DNA from: Methanobrevibacter woesei
GTDB lineage: Archaea > Methanobacteriota > Methanobacteria > Methanobacteriales > Methanobacteriaceae
Direction of reading: 5' to 3'
DNA: 64,000 nucleotides
NCBI RefSeq assembly: GCF_003111605.1
Contig: NZ_MZGU01000006.1
Span: forward strand, 62,001-126,000
Below are positions 27,851-36,967 of this stretch, piece by piece. Each line of letters starts with the position of its first letter. The first letter of the stretch is position 1. The notes below the pieces were generated by a model, which saw nothing but the letters and a program-made list of their open reading frames with translations, ran no database searches and was not told the origin of the DNA. The translations under genes were made by a program, and so were the position numbers.

Positions 27851-28006
27851 ATGGTAAGTGTTTTATTAATAGTTGAAATCATTTTATTAGTAATTTTAGC
27901 AATATTTCTATTTAAAAATAAAAACAAACCTTATCAAAAATTAAGCATAGCTATATTTGTAATATGTTTAATATTGGTAGCTATTGACCTATTTCTAAGT
28001 TTTTAA
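27851..28006 (+). CDS. small two-helix membrane protein
   Basis: 51-aa ORF starting with ATG after AAGGTGAAAAGAG. It has two hydrophobic helices (about residues 2-21 and 31-50) joined by a basic turn KNKNKPYQK. It follows the zinc-ribbon gene by 55 bp on the same strand and ends 5 bp before the convergent ASCH/TPR gene. I do not recognise it. Hydrophobic pattern and RBS support a real gene; function unknown. Confidence 0.5.
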   Translation: MVSVLLIVEIILLVILAIFLFKNKNKPYQKLSIAIFVICLILVAIDLFLSF

Positions 28007-28011
28007 AAGAG

Positions 28012-29148
28012 TTATAAATTTTCAAGACATTCTTCTTTAAGGAAAAATGCATCCTCATTATCAGGATTTTTAAGCAATACTCTATCAAAACTAGCTACTG
28101 CTTCTTGAAATTTTCCAAGCTCCATTAAAACTACGCCTTTATTTAATAAAAAGTCAACATTATTTTTTTCAATATCAATAGCTTTGTTATAACATTCTAA
28201 AGCTTCATCAAATTTACCAATATCAATGTAAGCATTACCCATCCTATTAATTGCATCAGCATCCATTTCAGAATCATCTAAACATAATTCAACAGCTTTG
28301 TTAAATGAATTAATAGCTTCTTCTGGTTGGCCCATATCAGTTAATAAATTTCCTCTGGAGTTCCAAACCTCTGGATTTTCACTATCTATTTTTATTAGCT
28401 TATCATAAACTTCCAAAGCTTCATCATATTTTCTTAAAACTTCTAAAATAAATCCTCTCCAATACAATACAATAGGGCTATTTGCATTAACTTCAAGAGC
28501 AATATCACTAACCTCAAGTGCTCCGCTTACATTTCCACTATTCAAAAGAGCAATAGCTTTATTATTTAGAATATACTCATTATCGGGCTCATGTTTTAAT
28601 GCTTTATCATAGCAAGAAATAGCTTGTTTAAAATCACCGAGCCTTGATAAGTTATCCCCCTGTTTGTTAAGCAGATAAACATCATCAGGATCTATTCTTA
28701 AAGCAGCATCATAACACATTGTGGATTTATCATATTTACCACTGTCAAAAAGAATATCTGCTCTTTGTGTTATCATTGCTTTCTCATCTATTTTGTCTCC
28801 TTTCCATTTATCAATGTCTAACTTCTCAAAATAGATGATTTGAAAGATTTCTTCATCATCGAGCTGGCCAGCATACATTTTTTTAAAGTCTTTTACCATC
28901 TCTTTTGAATCCTGAAATCCTTCTTCACGAGCTAATTTATCATCGTTTTTTAACTCTTTAAAAGGAATTAATTTAACATCTTTTACAATAGCTTCAAATA
29001 TTTTCTTTTTTTCTTTAGAAACAAGATTCCAGTAACAGTAAAGCCTATCTCCTTTTTTTAATGGAGTTTTCCATAATTTACGGATAGTCATTGTTTTTTT
29101 ACCAGTGATGATATCTATATCTTGACTTCCAAAGGACAAAATAGGCAT
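28012..29148 (-). CDS. ASCH-domain/TPR-repeat fusion protein
   Basis: 378 aa. The N-terminal 110 residues look like an ASCH domain (PILSFGSQDIDIITGKKTMTIRKLW, KGDRLYCYW), a PUA-related fold that binds RNA or nucleotides. From about 125 to the end come around seven TPR repeats, clearest at NKQGDNLSRLGDFKQAISCYDKAL-type units of 34 residues. TPRs bind partner proteins. The last gene of the 35.4-28.0 kb minus-strand run, 10 bp after the radical SAM gene. Function unknown. Confidence 0.72.
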   Translation of the reverse strand: MPILSFGSQDIDIITGKKTMTIRKLWKTPLKKGDRLYCYWNLVSKEKKKIFEAIVKDVKLIPFKELKNDDKLAREEGFQDSKEMVKDFKKMYAGQLDDEEIFQIIYFEKLDIDKWKGDKIDEKAMITQRADILFDSGKYDKSTMCYDAALRIDPDDVYLLNKQGDNLSRLGDFKQAISCYDKALKHEPDNEYILNNKAIALLNSGNVSGALEVSDIALEVNANSPIVLYWRGFILEVLRKYDEALEVYDKLIKIDSENPEVWNSRGNLLTDMGQPEEAINSFNKAVELCLDDSEMDADAINRMGNAYIDIGKFDEALECYNKAIDIEKNNVDFLLNKGVVLMELGKFQEAVASFDRVLLKNPDNEDAFFLKEECLENL

Positions 29149-29158
29149 GAGTTAACCT

Positions 29159-29866
29159 CTAATCAATAATTTCTTCACCAAATTCTGCAGATTTAACTTT
29201 TATAACTCCATTAAAGTAAGGTTTTATTGATTTAGCTATTTTATGTAGTTCATTAGGATTTGGATTTTCTACTTTGGCTAAATCAGGATCTAAAACTTCT
29301 TTATTTCTAAACTGTTGAATTGTATATACATCTGCCTTAACTTCATCTGCAATACGAACAATATCCTTTTTAGTTAAAAGAGTTGGAACAAAAGTGGTTC
29401 TAACTTCCAAATGAACATCATATTCATTTATCAACTCCATTGAATCCAAAACCTGAGGACCCATATTAGAACCAACAATTTTTTTATATTTGTAAAAAGG
29501 TGCTTTAATATCTAGGGAAATGTAATCAACCAAATCTGCTTCCAATAACTTTTCCAATCTATTTGGATAAATACCACTAGTATCTAATTTTGTTTTTAAA
29601 CCAATTTCCTTAACATGTTTAAAAATATCAGCCACTGCATCAACTTGAACTAATGGTTCTCCCCCAGAAATTACAACAGCATCTATAAAATCAGCTGAAT
29701 CATCAATTTCCTTACAGATATCTTCAGGAGATGTTTCATCTCCACCTTCCAATAATTCTGCATTATGACAATATTTACATCTTAAAGGACATCCTGCCAT
29801 GAAAATAACTAAAGACATATTTCCATGAAATTCAACAGATGAAATTACATTTCCACCAATATACAT
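29159..29866 (-). CDS. radical SAM protein, anaerobic ribonucleotide reductase activase-like
   Basis: 235-aa radical SAM enzyme. The Fe-S loop is CPLRCKYCH (C-x3-C-x2-C, about residues 25-33), then ISGGEPLVQ. It resembles NrdG-type activases and the archaeal family annotated as anaerobic ribonucleoside-triphosphate reductase activating protein. No nrdD gene is beside it, so the target protein is open. ATG 29866 is one base after the hisC stop, with GGAGGT 11 nt upstream; an in-frame ATG at 29896 would overlap hisC by 29 bp. Confidence 0.78.
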   Translation of the reverse strand: MYIGGNVISSVEFHGNMSLVIFMAGCPLRCKYCHNAELLEGGDETSPEDICKEIDDSADFIDAVVISGGEPLVQVDAVADIFKHVKEIGLKTKLDTSGIYPNRLEKLLEADLVDYISLDIKAPFYKYKKIVGSNMGPQVLDSMELINEYDVHLEVRTTFVPTLLTKKDIVRIADEVKADVYTIQQFRNKEVLDPDLAKVENPNPNELHKIAKSIKPYFNGVIKVKSAEFGEEIID

Positions 29867-29867
29867 T

Positions 29868-30968
29868 TTAAGAAAGTACCTCCTTAACTTTGTCAATGAA
29901 TATTTTATCTTCTTCCAATGTGCAGATACTTATTCTAATCCAATATTCATCTAAACCTTTAAATGAAGTGCAGTCACGGACAATAATACCTCTGCTCATA
30001 AGTTCACGAGCAAATTCTGCTGCAGTAAATCCTGTATCTTTAATTCCAATTAACATGAAATTTGACTTAGATGGAAAAACATTCAAAGAATCAATTTTTG
30101 ATAGTTCCTCATATAAGTATTGCCTACTTTCAATACCATCTTTAATAGACCTTTCAATATATTCCTTATCCCTTAAAGTATTCAAGCAAGCAACATAAGA
30201 CAACCTTGTTAAAGAGAAGACCGGTTTAATTCTAAACATGTATTCAATAATCTCTTCAGAAGATAATCCATAACCAATCCTCATACCTGCCAATCCCATA
30301 ACTTTGGACATTGTTCTTATGATAAAAATATTTGGATACTCATCAATAAGATCTTTATTAGTTACCTCAGAATATTCAAAATAAGCTTCATCAACAACAA
30401 TTAGAATATCTTCATTTATTTCAGCTATTTTACAGATATCCTCTTTTGAAATTAAAGTTCCAGTTGGATTGTTAGGACTGCATAAGAAAATCATTTTAGT
30501 CTTTTCAGTAATTGAATCAATTATAGAATCAACATCAAGTTTATTTGCATCCATATCCCATCTTGCATAAACTGGAATTGCACCATATTGCTTTAACAAA
30601 TATTCATAGTACATATAAGAAGGAAGAGGTACAATAAACTCATCTTCAGGATCTATAAATGTTTTAGCCAATACATCAATAATTTCATCTGCTCCATCCC
30701 CACCAACAATTACCTGAGATGGTTTAACTCCAGAATAATTAGCAAATTCTTCAATAAGCTCCCTTAAATCAGATTCAGGATATCTGTTAATATTGATGTC
30801 TTCTTTTTCAATAGCTTCAATAGCTTTAGGTGAAGGACCCCATGGATTTTCATTGGATCCTAATTTAATGATATCCTCTTTATTAAGACCAAATTCAGCA
30901 GCTATTTCATCTTGAGATTTACCTGGAACATATGAGTCCATTTCCATGACAATTTTTCTTGCTTTCAT
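29868..30968 (-). CDS. hisC: histidinol-phosphate aminotransferase
   Basis: PLP enzyme of histidine synthesis (imidazole-acetol phosphate plus glutamate). 366 aa; start of the fold at [15 protein letters not shown], cofactor lysine in [16 protein letters not shown] (about residue 220), substrate-binding RISICT at the C-terminus. Gaps to the neighbours are 3 bp (gamma carbonic anhydrase) and 1 bp (radical SAM), so translation is coupled. No other his gene is present here. Confidence 0.9.
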   Translation of the reverse strand: MKARKIVMEMDSYVPGKSQDEIAAEFGLNKEDIIKLGSNENPWGPSPKAIEAIEKEDININRYPESDLRELIEEFANYSGVKPSQVIVGGDGADEIIDVLAKTFIDPEDEFIVPLPSYMYYEYLLKQYGAIPVYARWDMDANKLDVDSIIDSITEKTKMIFLCSPNNPTGTLISKEDICKIAEINEDILIVVDEAYFEYSEVTNKDLIDEYPNIFIIRTMSKVMGLAGMRIGYGLSSEEIIEYMFRIKPVFSLTRLSYVACLNTLRDKEYIERSIKDGIESRQYLYEELSKIDSLNVFPSKSNFMLIGIKDTGFTAAEFARELMSRGIIVRDCTSFKGLDEYWIRISICTLEEDKIFIDKVKEVLS

Positions 30969-30971
30969 TTT

Positions 30972-31454
30972 TTAATCTTCTTTATATAATTTTGAAATTT
31001 TACAGTATTCATCTGCATTATGCTGGATGTGTTCTATCTGTTCAGGAGTCAATTCTTTAACTGCTCTTGCAGGAACCCCTAAAATTAAGCTTCCTTCAGG
31101 AAACTCTTTTCCTTCGCTTACTACTGCTCCTGCACCTACAATACAGTTTTTATTAATGTGTGCACCATTTAATACAGTAGCATTCATTCCAATTAAAACA
31201 TTGTCTTCTAAGGTACATCCATGAACAACAGCACCATGACCAATAGAAACATTTTCTTTAATAACTACTGGAAAATCTTTAGATGTGTGAACAACACAGT
31301 TATCTTGAACATTAGAATGATCACCAATTGAAATAGATTCGATATCTCCCCTAACAACAGCACCATGCCAAATGGAAACATCTTCACCTAATTCAACATC
31401 ACCTAATACTTGAGCACCGGGACATATTACAACAGAGTCTTTTTTATTAATCAT
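30972..31454 (-). CDS. gamma-class carbonic anhydrase-like hexapeptide protein
   Basis: 160 aa left-handed beta-helix built from hexapeptide repeats: VELGEDVSIWHGAVVRGDIESISIGDHSNVQDNCVVH and ENVSIGHGAVVHGCTLEDNVLIGMNATVLNGA. The three histidines that bind the metal in gamma carbonic anhydrases are likely those in VVHTS, IGHGA and VVHGC. Related proteins include YrdA, which may not have carbonic anhydrase activity, so the enzyme activity is tentative. Between glmU and hisC in the operon. Confidence 0.8.
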   Translation of the reverse strand: MINKKDSVVICPGAQVLGDVELGEDVSIWHGAVVRGDIESISIGDHSNVQDNCVVHTSKDFPVVIKENVSIGHGAVVHGCTLEDNVLIGMNATVLNGAHINKNCIVGAGAVVSEGKEFPEGSLILGVPARAVKELTPEQIEHIQHNADEYCKISKLYKED

Positions 31455-31470
31455 CGAATATCACCCTTAT

Positions 31471-32751
31471 TTATCTTTTTACTTTTTTATCTTGAATAAT
31501 ATGATTTTGTTTTACTAATACTCTTGTATCAGAAGGTACATCATCATATAATAAAACACCTGAACCAATTGTTGAATTGAAACCAACTTTTACACCTGGA
31601 GAGAAACTAGAGTTAATTCCAGTTTTTACAGAGTCCCCAATAATAGCTCCCAGTTTACGTCTTCCACTATCAATCTTTTTATCTTTAATTTTAGTCTTAA
31701 TAGTTGCATTATCAAAACGTAAATTAGCTATATTTGTTCCAGCTGCAATATTACAGTTAGAACCTATTACAGAGTCTCCAACATAACTTAAATGGCTAAC
31801 ATTAGTGTTTTCCATAATAATTGAGTTCTTAATTTCAACAGCATTTCCAACATGGACATTGTCACCAAAGTAAGAATTACCCCTGATATAAGAGTTAGGA
31901 CCTATATCACAGTTTTTACCAATATAAACATTTCCTTCAATATAAACTCCTGCACGGATAATACTTCCTTCATCAAGGTGCACATTTCCATGAATAAATG
32001 CTCCACCTTCAACAATTCCTCTGATTTCTGTTTTTAAATCACCAATTAATGATTCATTAACTTCAATTAACTCCCATGGTCTTCCAACATCAATCCAATC
32101 CTTGGAAGTTTTATAACCTTTAACTTCTTTTCCTTCTTCAATTTGAAGAGAAACAGAATCAGTAATCTCATACTCTCCTCTTTCAGAGATTTCAGTCCTG
32201 TTAATTTTATCAAAGATGTCCTTATTGAAGATATAAATGCCTGCATTAACCAGGTTACTTGGTGCTTCTTCTTTTTTAGGCTTTTCAACAATATTTTTGA
32301 TGTATCCATTTTCAATTTCAACTACACCAAAAGCAGAAGGATCTTCAACTTCAGTAAGCACCATTAAAGTGTCAGGTTTTTCTTCATTATATTTTTCAAT
32401 AATTTCCCCAATTACTTCATCATCTAATATAATATCCCCATTAAGAACAATGATGCTTTCATCAATAAAGTCTTCACCATATGAGATTGCATTAGCTGTT
32501 CCTAAAAAGTCTTTTTGTGTTTTATAGGTTATATTAACTCCAAAATCACGCCCATCTCCAAAATAGTTACGAACCATTTCCTCCTTATATCTTACAATAA
32601 GTAAAATATCAGTAATTCCATTATTTCTTAAAGATTCAATGTTATATTGAATAATTGGTTTTCCAGCAACTGGCAACATAGTTTTTGGTTTGGTAAGTGT
32701 TAAAGGTCTCATCCTAGAGCCTTCACCAGCACTTAAAATTATGGCCTTCAT
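31471..32751 (-). CDS. glmU: bifunctional sugar-1-phosphate nucleotidylyltransferase/acetyltransferase (GlmU type)
   Basis: 426 aa: N-terminal nucleotidyltransferase (MKAIILSAGEGSRMRPLTLTKPKTMLPVAGKP, about 1-235) and C-terminal left-handed beta-helix acetyltransferase (about 245-420). This is the archaeal GlmU/ST0452-like layout and would make UDP-GlcNAc from glucosamine-1-phosphate. It follows glmM and precedes the hexapeptide protein, an arrangement that suits UDP-GlcNAc supply for pseudomurein or N-glycans. ATG 32751 is favoured by GGGGA 8 nt upstream; TTG 32766 is inside that SD. Confidence 0.87.
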   Translation of the reverse strand: MKAIILSAGEGSRMRPLTLTKPKTMLPVAGKPIIQYNIESLRNNGITDILLIVRYKEEMVRNYFGDGRDFGVNITYKTQKDFLGTANAISYGEDFIDESIIVLNGDIILDDEVIGEIIEKYNEEKPDTLMVLTEVEDPSAFGVVEIENGYIKNIVEKPKKEEAPSNLVNAGIYIFNKDIFDKINRTEISERGEYEITDSVSLQIEEGKEVKGYKTSKDWIDVGRPWELIEVNESLIGDLKTEIRGIVEGGAFIHGNVHLDEGSIIRAGVYIEGNVYIGKNCDIGPNSYIRGNSYFGDNVHVGNAVEIKNSIIMENTNVSHLSYVGDSVIGSNCNIAAGTNIANLRFDNATIKTKIKDKKIDSGRRKLGAIIGDSVKTGINSSFSPGVKVGFNSTIGSGVLLYDDVPSDTRVLVKQNHIIQDKKVKR

Positions 32752-32810
32752 GATTTTAATCCCCAAATATTTTTATAAAATATATTGAATTATATTTAAA
32801 AGCTGTTTAT

Positions 32811-34154
32811 TTATAATTTATCATTAATGATTTTAAGACATGTATCTTTAATATAATTAGCTTTTGATTCATCTTTAGATTCAAGAGTTACACGAACATA
32901 ATCCTCAGTACCTGAAGGTCTGACTAATACCCAACTATTATCCTCAAAAGTTAATCTTACACCATCAATATTGTTAATTTCTTTAATATCATCAAATGCA
33001 CTAGCTAAACTTTCTTCCATATCTTCCATGATAGCTATTTTAGCTTCTTTAGAACATACAACCTTTTCACGGATGTTTGGATATTTTGGAATTGCATCAA
33101 GAAGTTCAGATAATTTTCCTTTTTTGGATACCAATTCAGCCATTCTTAAACCTGAAAGAATTCCATCTGGACACATGCAGAAGTCAGGGTGTAACCAGGT
33201 TCCTGAAGGTTCACCACCAAAGGTAGCATCTTCCTCAATTATTACTTCAGCAACATTTACATCTCCAACTTTTGTCCTGAGAACTTTTCCACCAACTGAT
33301 TCCATTGATTCATCCATACAGATACCTGCATCAACAGTAGTGACAACAGTACCTCCAAATTCCTTAGATATTAATGCAAGTAAACTGTCAAATGGAGAAA
33401 TGTCACCATTTTCATCAATAGTAATCATTCTATCTGCATCACCATCATGAGCGATTCCTAAGTCCGCTCCAACAGCAACTACTGTTTTCATTAAGTTTTG
33501 TAGGTTATCTGCATTTGGTTCAGGATTTCTTCCTGGGAAAAATCCATCTGGCTGTGAATTTAAAGTTGTTACTTCGCATCCTGCTTTTCTAAATACTAAA
33601 GGTGATATTTCTGAACCAGCACCAGATGCACAGTCAATAACTACTTTTAATCCAGGTTTAATATCAACTAAATTAACTAAGTCATCAATGTATTGGCCTT
33701 TAATTTCATTATTAAAACTTAAACGACCCACTTCATCCCATTCAACTGAAATATAAGATTTGTTGTTGTAAATATCTTCAATTTCACTTTCTTGAACAGA
33801 AGTATAAGCCATACCATTTTTATTCCATAATTTAATTCCATTATATTGAGAAGGATTGTGAGAAGCAGTTAACATAACTCCAGCATCAGCATCAAGTTTT
33901 TCACAAGCATAACCTACTAACGGTGTTGGAACCATTCCTATTTTAACTACATTAACTCCACCTTCTAAAAGACCTGCACAAATAGCTTGATCTAACATTT
34001 GATTGGTGGTTCTTGTATCATAACCTAAAATTACAGTTCCTTTGTTTCCTAAGTAGTAAGCTAATGATTTACCCACATTCAATGCAAGTTCAGCAGTTAC
34101 TTCAGTTTTTACTTTTCCTCTAATCCCCGAAGTTCCAAATAGCTTTTTTGCCAT
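32811..34154 (-). CDS. glmM: phosphoglucosamine mutase
   Basis: 447-aa phosphohexomutase paralogous to the gene at 25864. Phosphoserine loop TASHNPSQYNG (Ser98), metal loop DGDADR, sugar loop GGEPSG, phosphate loop RPSGTEDYVR. The GEPSG loop in place of GEENGG is the form seen in archaeal phosphoglucosamine mutases. Immediately upstream of glmU, and 11 bp after apgM. ATG 34154 is chosen because GAGGTG lies 6 nt upstream; a GTG at 34163 is inside it. Confidence 0.87.
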   Translation of the reverse strand: MAKKLFGTSGIRGKVKTEVTAELALNVGKSLAYYLGNKGTVILGYDTRTTNQMLDQAICAGLLEGGVNVVKIGMVPTPLVGYACEKLDADAGVMLTASHNPSQYNGIKLWNKNGMAYTSVQESEIEDIYNNKSYISVEWDEVGRLSFNNEIKGQYIDDLVNLVDIKPGLKVVIDCASGAGSEISPLVFRKAGCEVTTLNSQPDGFFPGRNPEPNADNLQNLMKTVVAVGADLGIAHDGDADRMITIDENGDISPFDSLLALISKEFGGTVVTTVDAGICMDESMESVGGKVLRTKVGDVNVAEVIIEEDATFGGEPSGTWLHPDFCMCPDGILSGLRMAELVSKKGKLSELLDAIPKYPNIREKVVCSKEAKIAIMEDMEESLASAFDDIKEINNIDGVRLTFEDNSWVLVRPSGTEDYVRVTLESKDESKANYIKDTCLKIINDKL

Positions 34155-34165
34155 TGAAAACACCT

Positions 34166-35404
34166 CTAAGCTCCAAATTTATGAGAATTATTCATTAAGT
34201 CCATCAATATATTCATTACATCAGAACCTCTGATTCTGCAAAGTCCACCTTTTGCTGCATCAACTTCAGAGAATTTGCAGACATCATCTTTTCTAACTTC
34301 AGGTCCTTTGATAATCATTGGAACAGGGTCTCCTGAATGGTTCATTACAGAAATAGGAGTTGAATGGTCAGCAGTTAAAATTAAAATAACATCTTCTAAG
34401 TCTTTAAGTTTGCTCATTACAACTTCATCCACTTTTTCAATGAATTCTAATTTTTCTTTAACATTACCGTCATGACCTGCTTCATCTGCCCCATCAATAT
34501 TTATTAAGAAGAAATCATGATCAGAGTTTTTAACTTGGTCAAGAATTGTATCAACGATTACATTTAAATCTGTGTCTACTCCACCAGTTACTCCTTCCAT
34601 TTCAATAATATCCATTCCTGCAAATCTGCAGATTCCCATAATAAGTCCAGTTTCAGCAATACAAGCAGAGTTTACTTCATATTTTTCATTGATTGGTTCA
34701 ACAACTGGTACTGCACCTGCACCACGAGGAATAACAATATTTGCTGGTGGTTCATTGTTTTCAATTCTTTCTAAGTTAACAGGATGATCTTTAACCATTT
34801 CATAAGATTTTGCAACTACTTTATTTAAAATATCTGCAGTTTTTTCAGCTTCTTTAGAACCATCTAAAGCAACAACTTCTTTAGGTTTGTTTCCTTCTAC
34901 TTTAGGATCAGCATCACTTACTTTATCAGATAATCCTTCCCCTCTTAAAACTAAAACTGCTCTATGACCAGTAGATTCTTTGAAAATTATTTTAACATCA
35001 GGATAATCTTCTAAAACCATTGTATTTAATACATCTACAATGTCTTTGGTTCCTTCCCTAATTCTTCCTGCACGCCTATCAGTAACAATTCCATCTTCAT
35101 CAACAGTTGAAAAATTACATCTAAAAGCAATATCTCCAGGTATTACATCCACTCCAACACCAGATGCTTCAAATGGACCCCTACCAGTGTAAACAACATA
35201 TGGATCATATCCTAAAATTGAAATATGAGCTGTGTCACTACCAGGGATGATTCCTGGTGCAATTGAATCCATAATACCATTTATACCTTCTTCAGCCATT
35301 TTATCCATATTTGGAGTATTAGCCGCTTGGAGAGGTGTTTGATAATCAAGTTCTTTTAAAGGACGGTCACCCATACCATCCATAATTAATATAATTCCTT
35401 TCAA
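34166..35404 (-). CDS. apgM: 2,3-bisphosphoglycerate-independent phosphoglycerate mutase (archaeal ApgM)
   Basis: Interconverts 3- and 2-phosphoglycerate in gluconeogenesis. 412 aa, alkaline-phosphatase fold with [15 protein letters not shown] at the start (metal Asp), the catalytic serine segment [15 protein letters not shown] (about 54-68), and metal ligands in [13 protein letters not shown] and [20 protein letters not shown]. First gene of a seven-gene minus-strand run. Length and motifs match the archaeal ApgM class. Confidence 0.92.
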   Translation of the reverse strand: MKGIILIMDGMGDRPLKELDYQTPLQAANTPNMDKMAEEGINGIMDSIAPGIIPGSDTAHISILGYDPYVVYTGRGPFEASGVGVDVIPGDIAFRCNFSTVDEDGIVTDRRAGRIREGTKDIVDVLNTMVLEDYPDVKIIFKESTGHRAVLVLRGEGLSDKVSDADPKVEGNKPKEVVALDGSKEAEKTADILNKVVAKSYEMVKDHPVNLERIENNEPPANIVIPRGAGAVPVVEPINEKYEVNSACIAETGLIMGICRFAGMDIIEMEGVTGGVDTDLNVIVDTILDQVKNSDHDFFLINIDGADEAGHDGNVKEKLEFIEKVDEVVMSKLKDLEDVILILTADHSTPISVMNHSGDPVPMIIKGPEVRKDDVCKFSEVDAAKGGLCRIRGSDVMNILMDLMNNSHKFGA

Positions 35405-35529
35405 AATATCACCTATTAAATTACACTATTATAAATATTGTTTTTCAGTAGTTAAATAATTTATTTAAATAATTTTGCTAACTTAAAAATTCTAAAGTTT
35501 TATTAAATTTTAAAGATAAATTGGTTATT

Positions 35530-35781
35530 ATGAGCAAATTTGGTTTTTTAAAAAAGTTTAAAGGCAGTTCAAATAATGAAAACTCCAATATAAACTTCAA
35601 AATTGAAAATGATAATTGTAATGGAGAGGAATGTAGAAAATGTGTTATTGCTTGTCCTAATAATGTTTTAATAGTTGAAAATAATCAAACTTCAGTAGGA
35701 AACCCTTTAGGATGCAAATCCTGCAGAGTTTGTGCAAGTATCTGTCCAAATGATTGCATTATCTTTAAAGATAGCTTTTAA
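35530..35781 (+). CDS. small 2[4Fe-4S] ferredoxin
   Basis: 83 aa with two cluster motifs: C-x4-C-x2-C-x3-CP (CNGEECRKCVIACP, about 37-50) and C-x2-C-x2-C-x3-CP (CKSCRVCASICP, about 65-76). The first has a 4-residue first spacing instead of the usual 2, which the neighbouring ferredoxin shares. Positively charged N-terminal tail (KFGFLKKFKG). No clear SD precedes the ATG; transcription may begin close to it. Electron-transfer partner unknown. Confidence 0.8.
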   Translation: MSKFGFLKKFKGSSNNENSNINFKIENDNCNGEECRKCVIACPNNVLIVENNQTSVGNPLGCKSCRVCASICPNDCIIFKDSF

Positions 35782-35816
35782 ATATTTTTGTATGCCTAAA
35801 AAAATAGAAAAGATTA

Positions 35817-35830
35817 TTAGGTATACCTAA
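35817..35830 (+). promoter_or_regulatory. perfect 14-bp palindrome before the second ferredoxin
   Basis: TTAGGTATACCTAA is an exact palindrome, 15 bp upstream of the ATG at 35845. It resembles the TTAGG...CCTAA half-sites of DtxR/IdeR-family metal repressors. A second half-site reading ATGCCTAA lies about 20 bp to its left (35791-35798), so a regulator could bind twice. I know of no experiment on this site. Confidence 0.55.
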
Positions 35831-35844
35831 ATAATACAATATAC

Positions 35845-36147
35845 ATGAGAGCACGATATGGTCATGGAGGATCTGATTCATTATTAGGTTCTGTTATAAA
35901 ATTTGCAGTAAAAGAAGCTTTATCAACAACAATTGATAATAACCTTGGAAATGACACAAATATTGTATTTAGAATTAGAACAAGATTTTGTAAGGGCATC
36001 AGATGTCAAAAATGTGTAATGATATGCCCAAAGAATGTTTTAACTTTTAAAAATGGAAAAATAGCTATTGATAATATTCAAAAATGTAAATTTTGTGGGC
36101 TATGTGCTGTAGCATGCCCAAATGATTGCATTACAGTTAAAAAATAA
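35845..36147 (+). CDS. small 2[4Fe-4S] ferredoxin, second copy
   Basis: 100 aa. Cluster motifs CKGIRCQKCVMICP (C-x4-C-x2-C-x3-CP, about 52-65) and CKFCGLCAVACP (about 83-94) match the neighbour at 35530, so the two look like a local duplication with diverged N-termini. The N-terminal 50 residues are an unusual extension (GHGGSDSLLGSVIKFAVKEAL). Preceded by the metal-repressor-like palindrome. The 3' end overlaps the convergent DUF92 gene by 11 bp. Confidence 0.82.
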   Translation: MRARYGHGGSDSLLGSVIKFAVKEALSTTIDNNLGNDTNIVFRIRTRFCKGIRCQKCVMICPKNVLTFKNGKIAIDNIQKCKFCGLCAVACPNDCITVKK

Positions 36148-36835
36148 CAATTAAAACTCCAACAATAGCTCCAGTTACAGTTGCAAGCAAGTTAACATGT
36201 TCATTAGTTAGAACATCCCTTCTTTCTAAAACAGCACCAAGGAAACTGTCCATAAAGCAACCAATAGTACCAGATATAACTGAAATCATAATTGCAGTAA
36301 TTGGATCTGGAACAACACCTAAAATCCATGCAGCTATACCAATTACTCCAGCCCCAGCTATTCCTGCAGCAGTACCTAAAATTGAAACTGCACCATCAGT
36401 TCCAGGAGGTACTTTTTTTAAGGAAGTGATTAATCTTGGAGTGTGCAATACTCCTATTTCACTAGCTAATGTATCTGCTGTTGCAGTAGCTATAGCACCT
36501 ATAAAACCACCAACAAGAGGGAAGTAATATCCACCAAATGCGGCCATCATAAATGCAACAATACCATTAGATATTACATTTTTAGCGGTTCTTTGACCCT
36601 CATATTCACCCAAATCTGTTTTATAAGCTTTTGCATATTTTGTGGCCCCTAATGTCAATATCAAGAATATTAAAAGTAACATTAACCAGCTTACACCAGC
36701 TGAAAATATAATTACAATACCCATTAAAATCATAAAAAGAGAACCTAACAGGTCAAGGGCACCTCTTTTATAGGTGAAGTAACCTAAAATAAATAAAATT
36801 AAAACATATCCCCAATTTATCATTAACTCGTCCAT
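36137..36835 (-). CDS. DUF92 membrane protein (TIGR00297 family)
   Basis: 232-aa polytopic protein with about seven hydrophobic segments. Family marks are the loop YAKAYKTDLGEYEGQRTAKNVISNGIVAFMMAAFGGYY and GFIGAIATATADTLASEIGVL. A plant homologue, VTE6, phosphorylates phytyl phosphate; an isoprenoid-phosphate kinase role in archaea is therefore plausible but untested. ATG 36835 chosen from GGAAG 8 nt upstream. Convergent with the ferredoxin. Confidence 0.78.
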   Translation of the reverse strand: MDELMINWGYVLILFILGYFTYKRGALDLLGSLFMILMGIVIIFSAGVSWLMLLLIFLILTLGATKYAKAYKTDLGEYEGQRTAKNVISNGIVAFMMAAFGGYYFPLVGGFIGAIATATADTLASEIGVLHTPRLITSLKKVPPGTDGAVSILGTAAGIAGAGVIGIAAWILGVVPDPITAIMISVISGTIGCFMDSFLGAVLERRDVLTNEHVNLLATVTGAIVGVLIVIF

Positions 36836-36967
36836 AATAGCCACTTCCTTTTAATAATATATTTTTCTACAAAATAATATAAAAATATACCGAAATAATT
36901 TAAACAAATAATAAAAAACAGGCCTTAAAATTAGAAAAATAGCTATTGAAAGTTAACTGGAGGTAAT

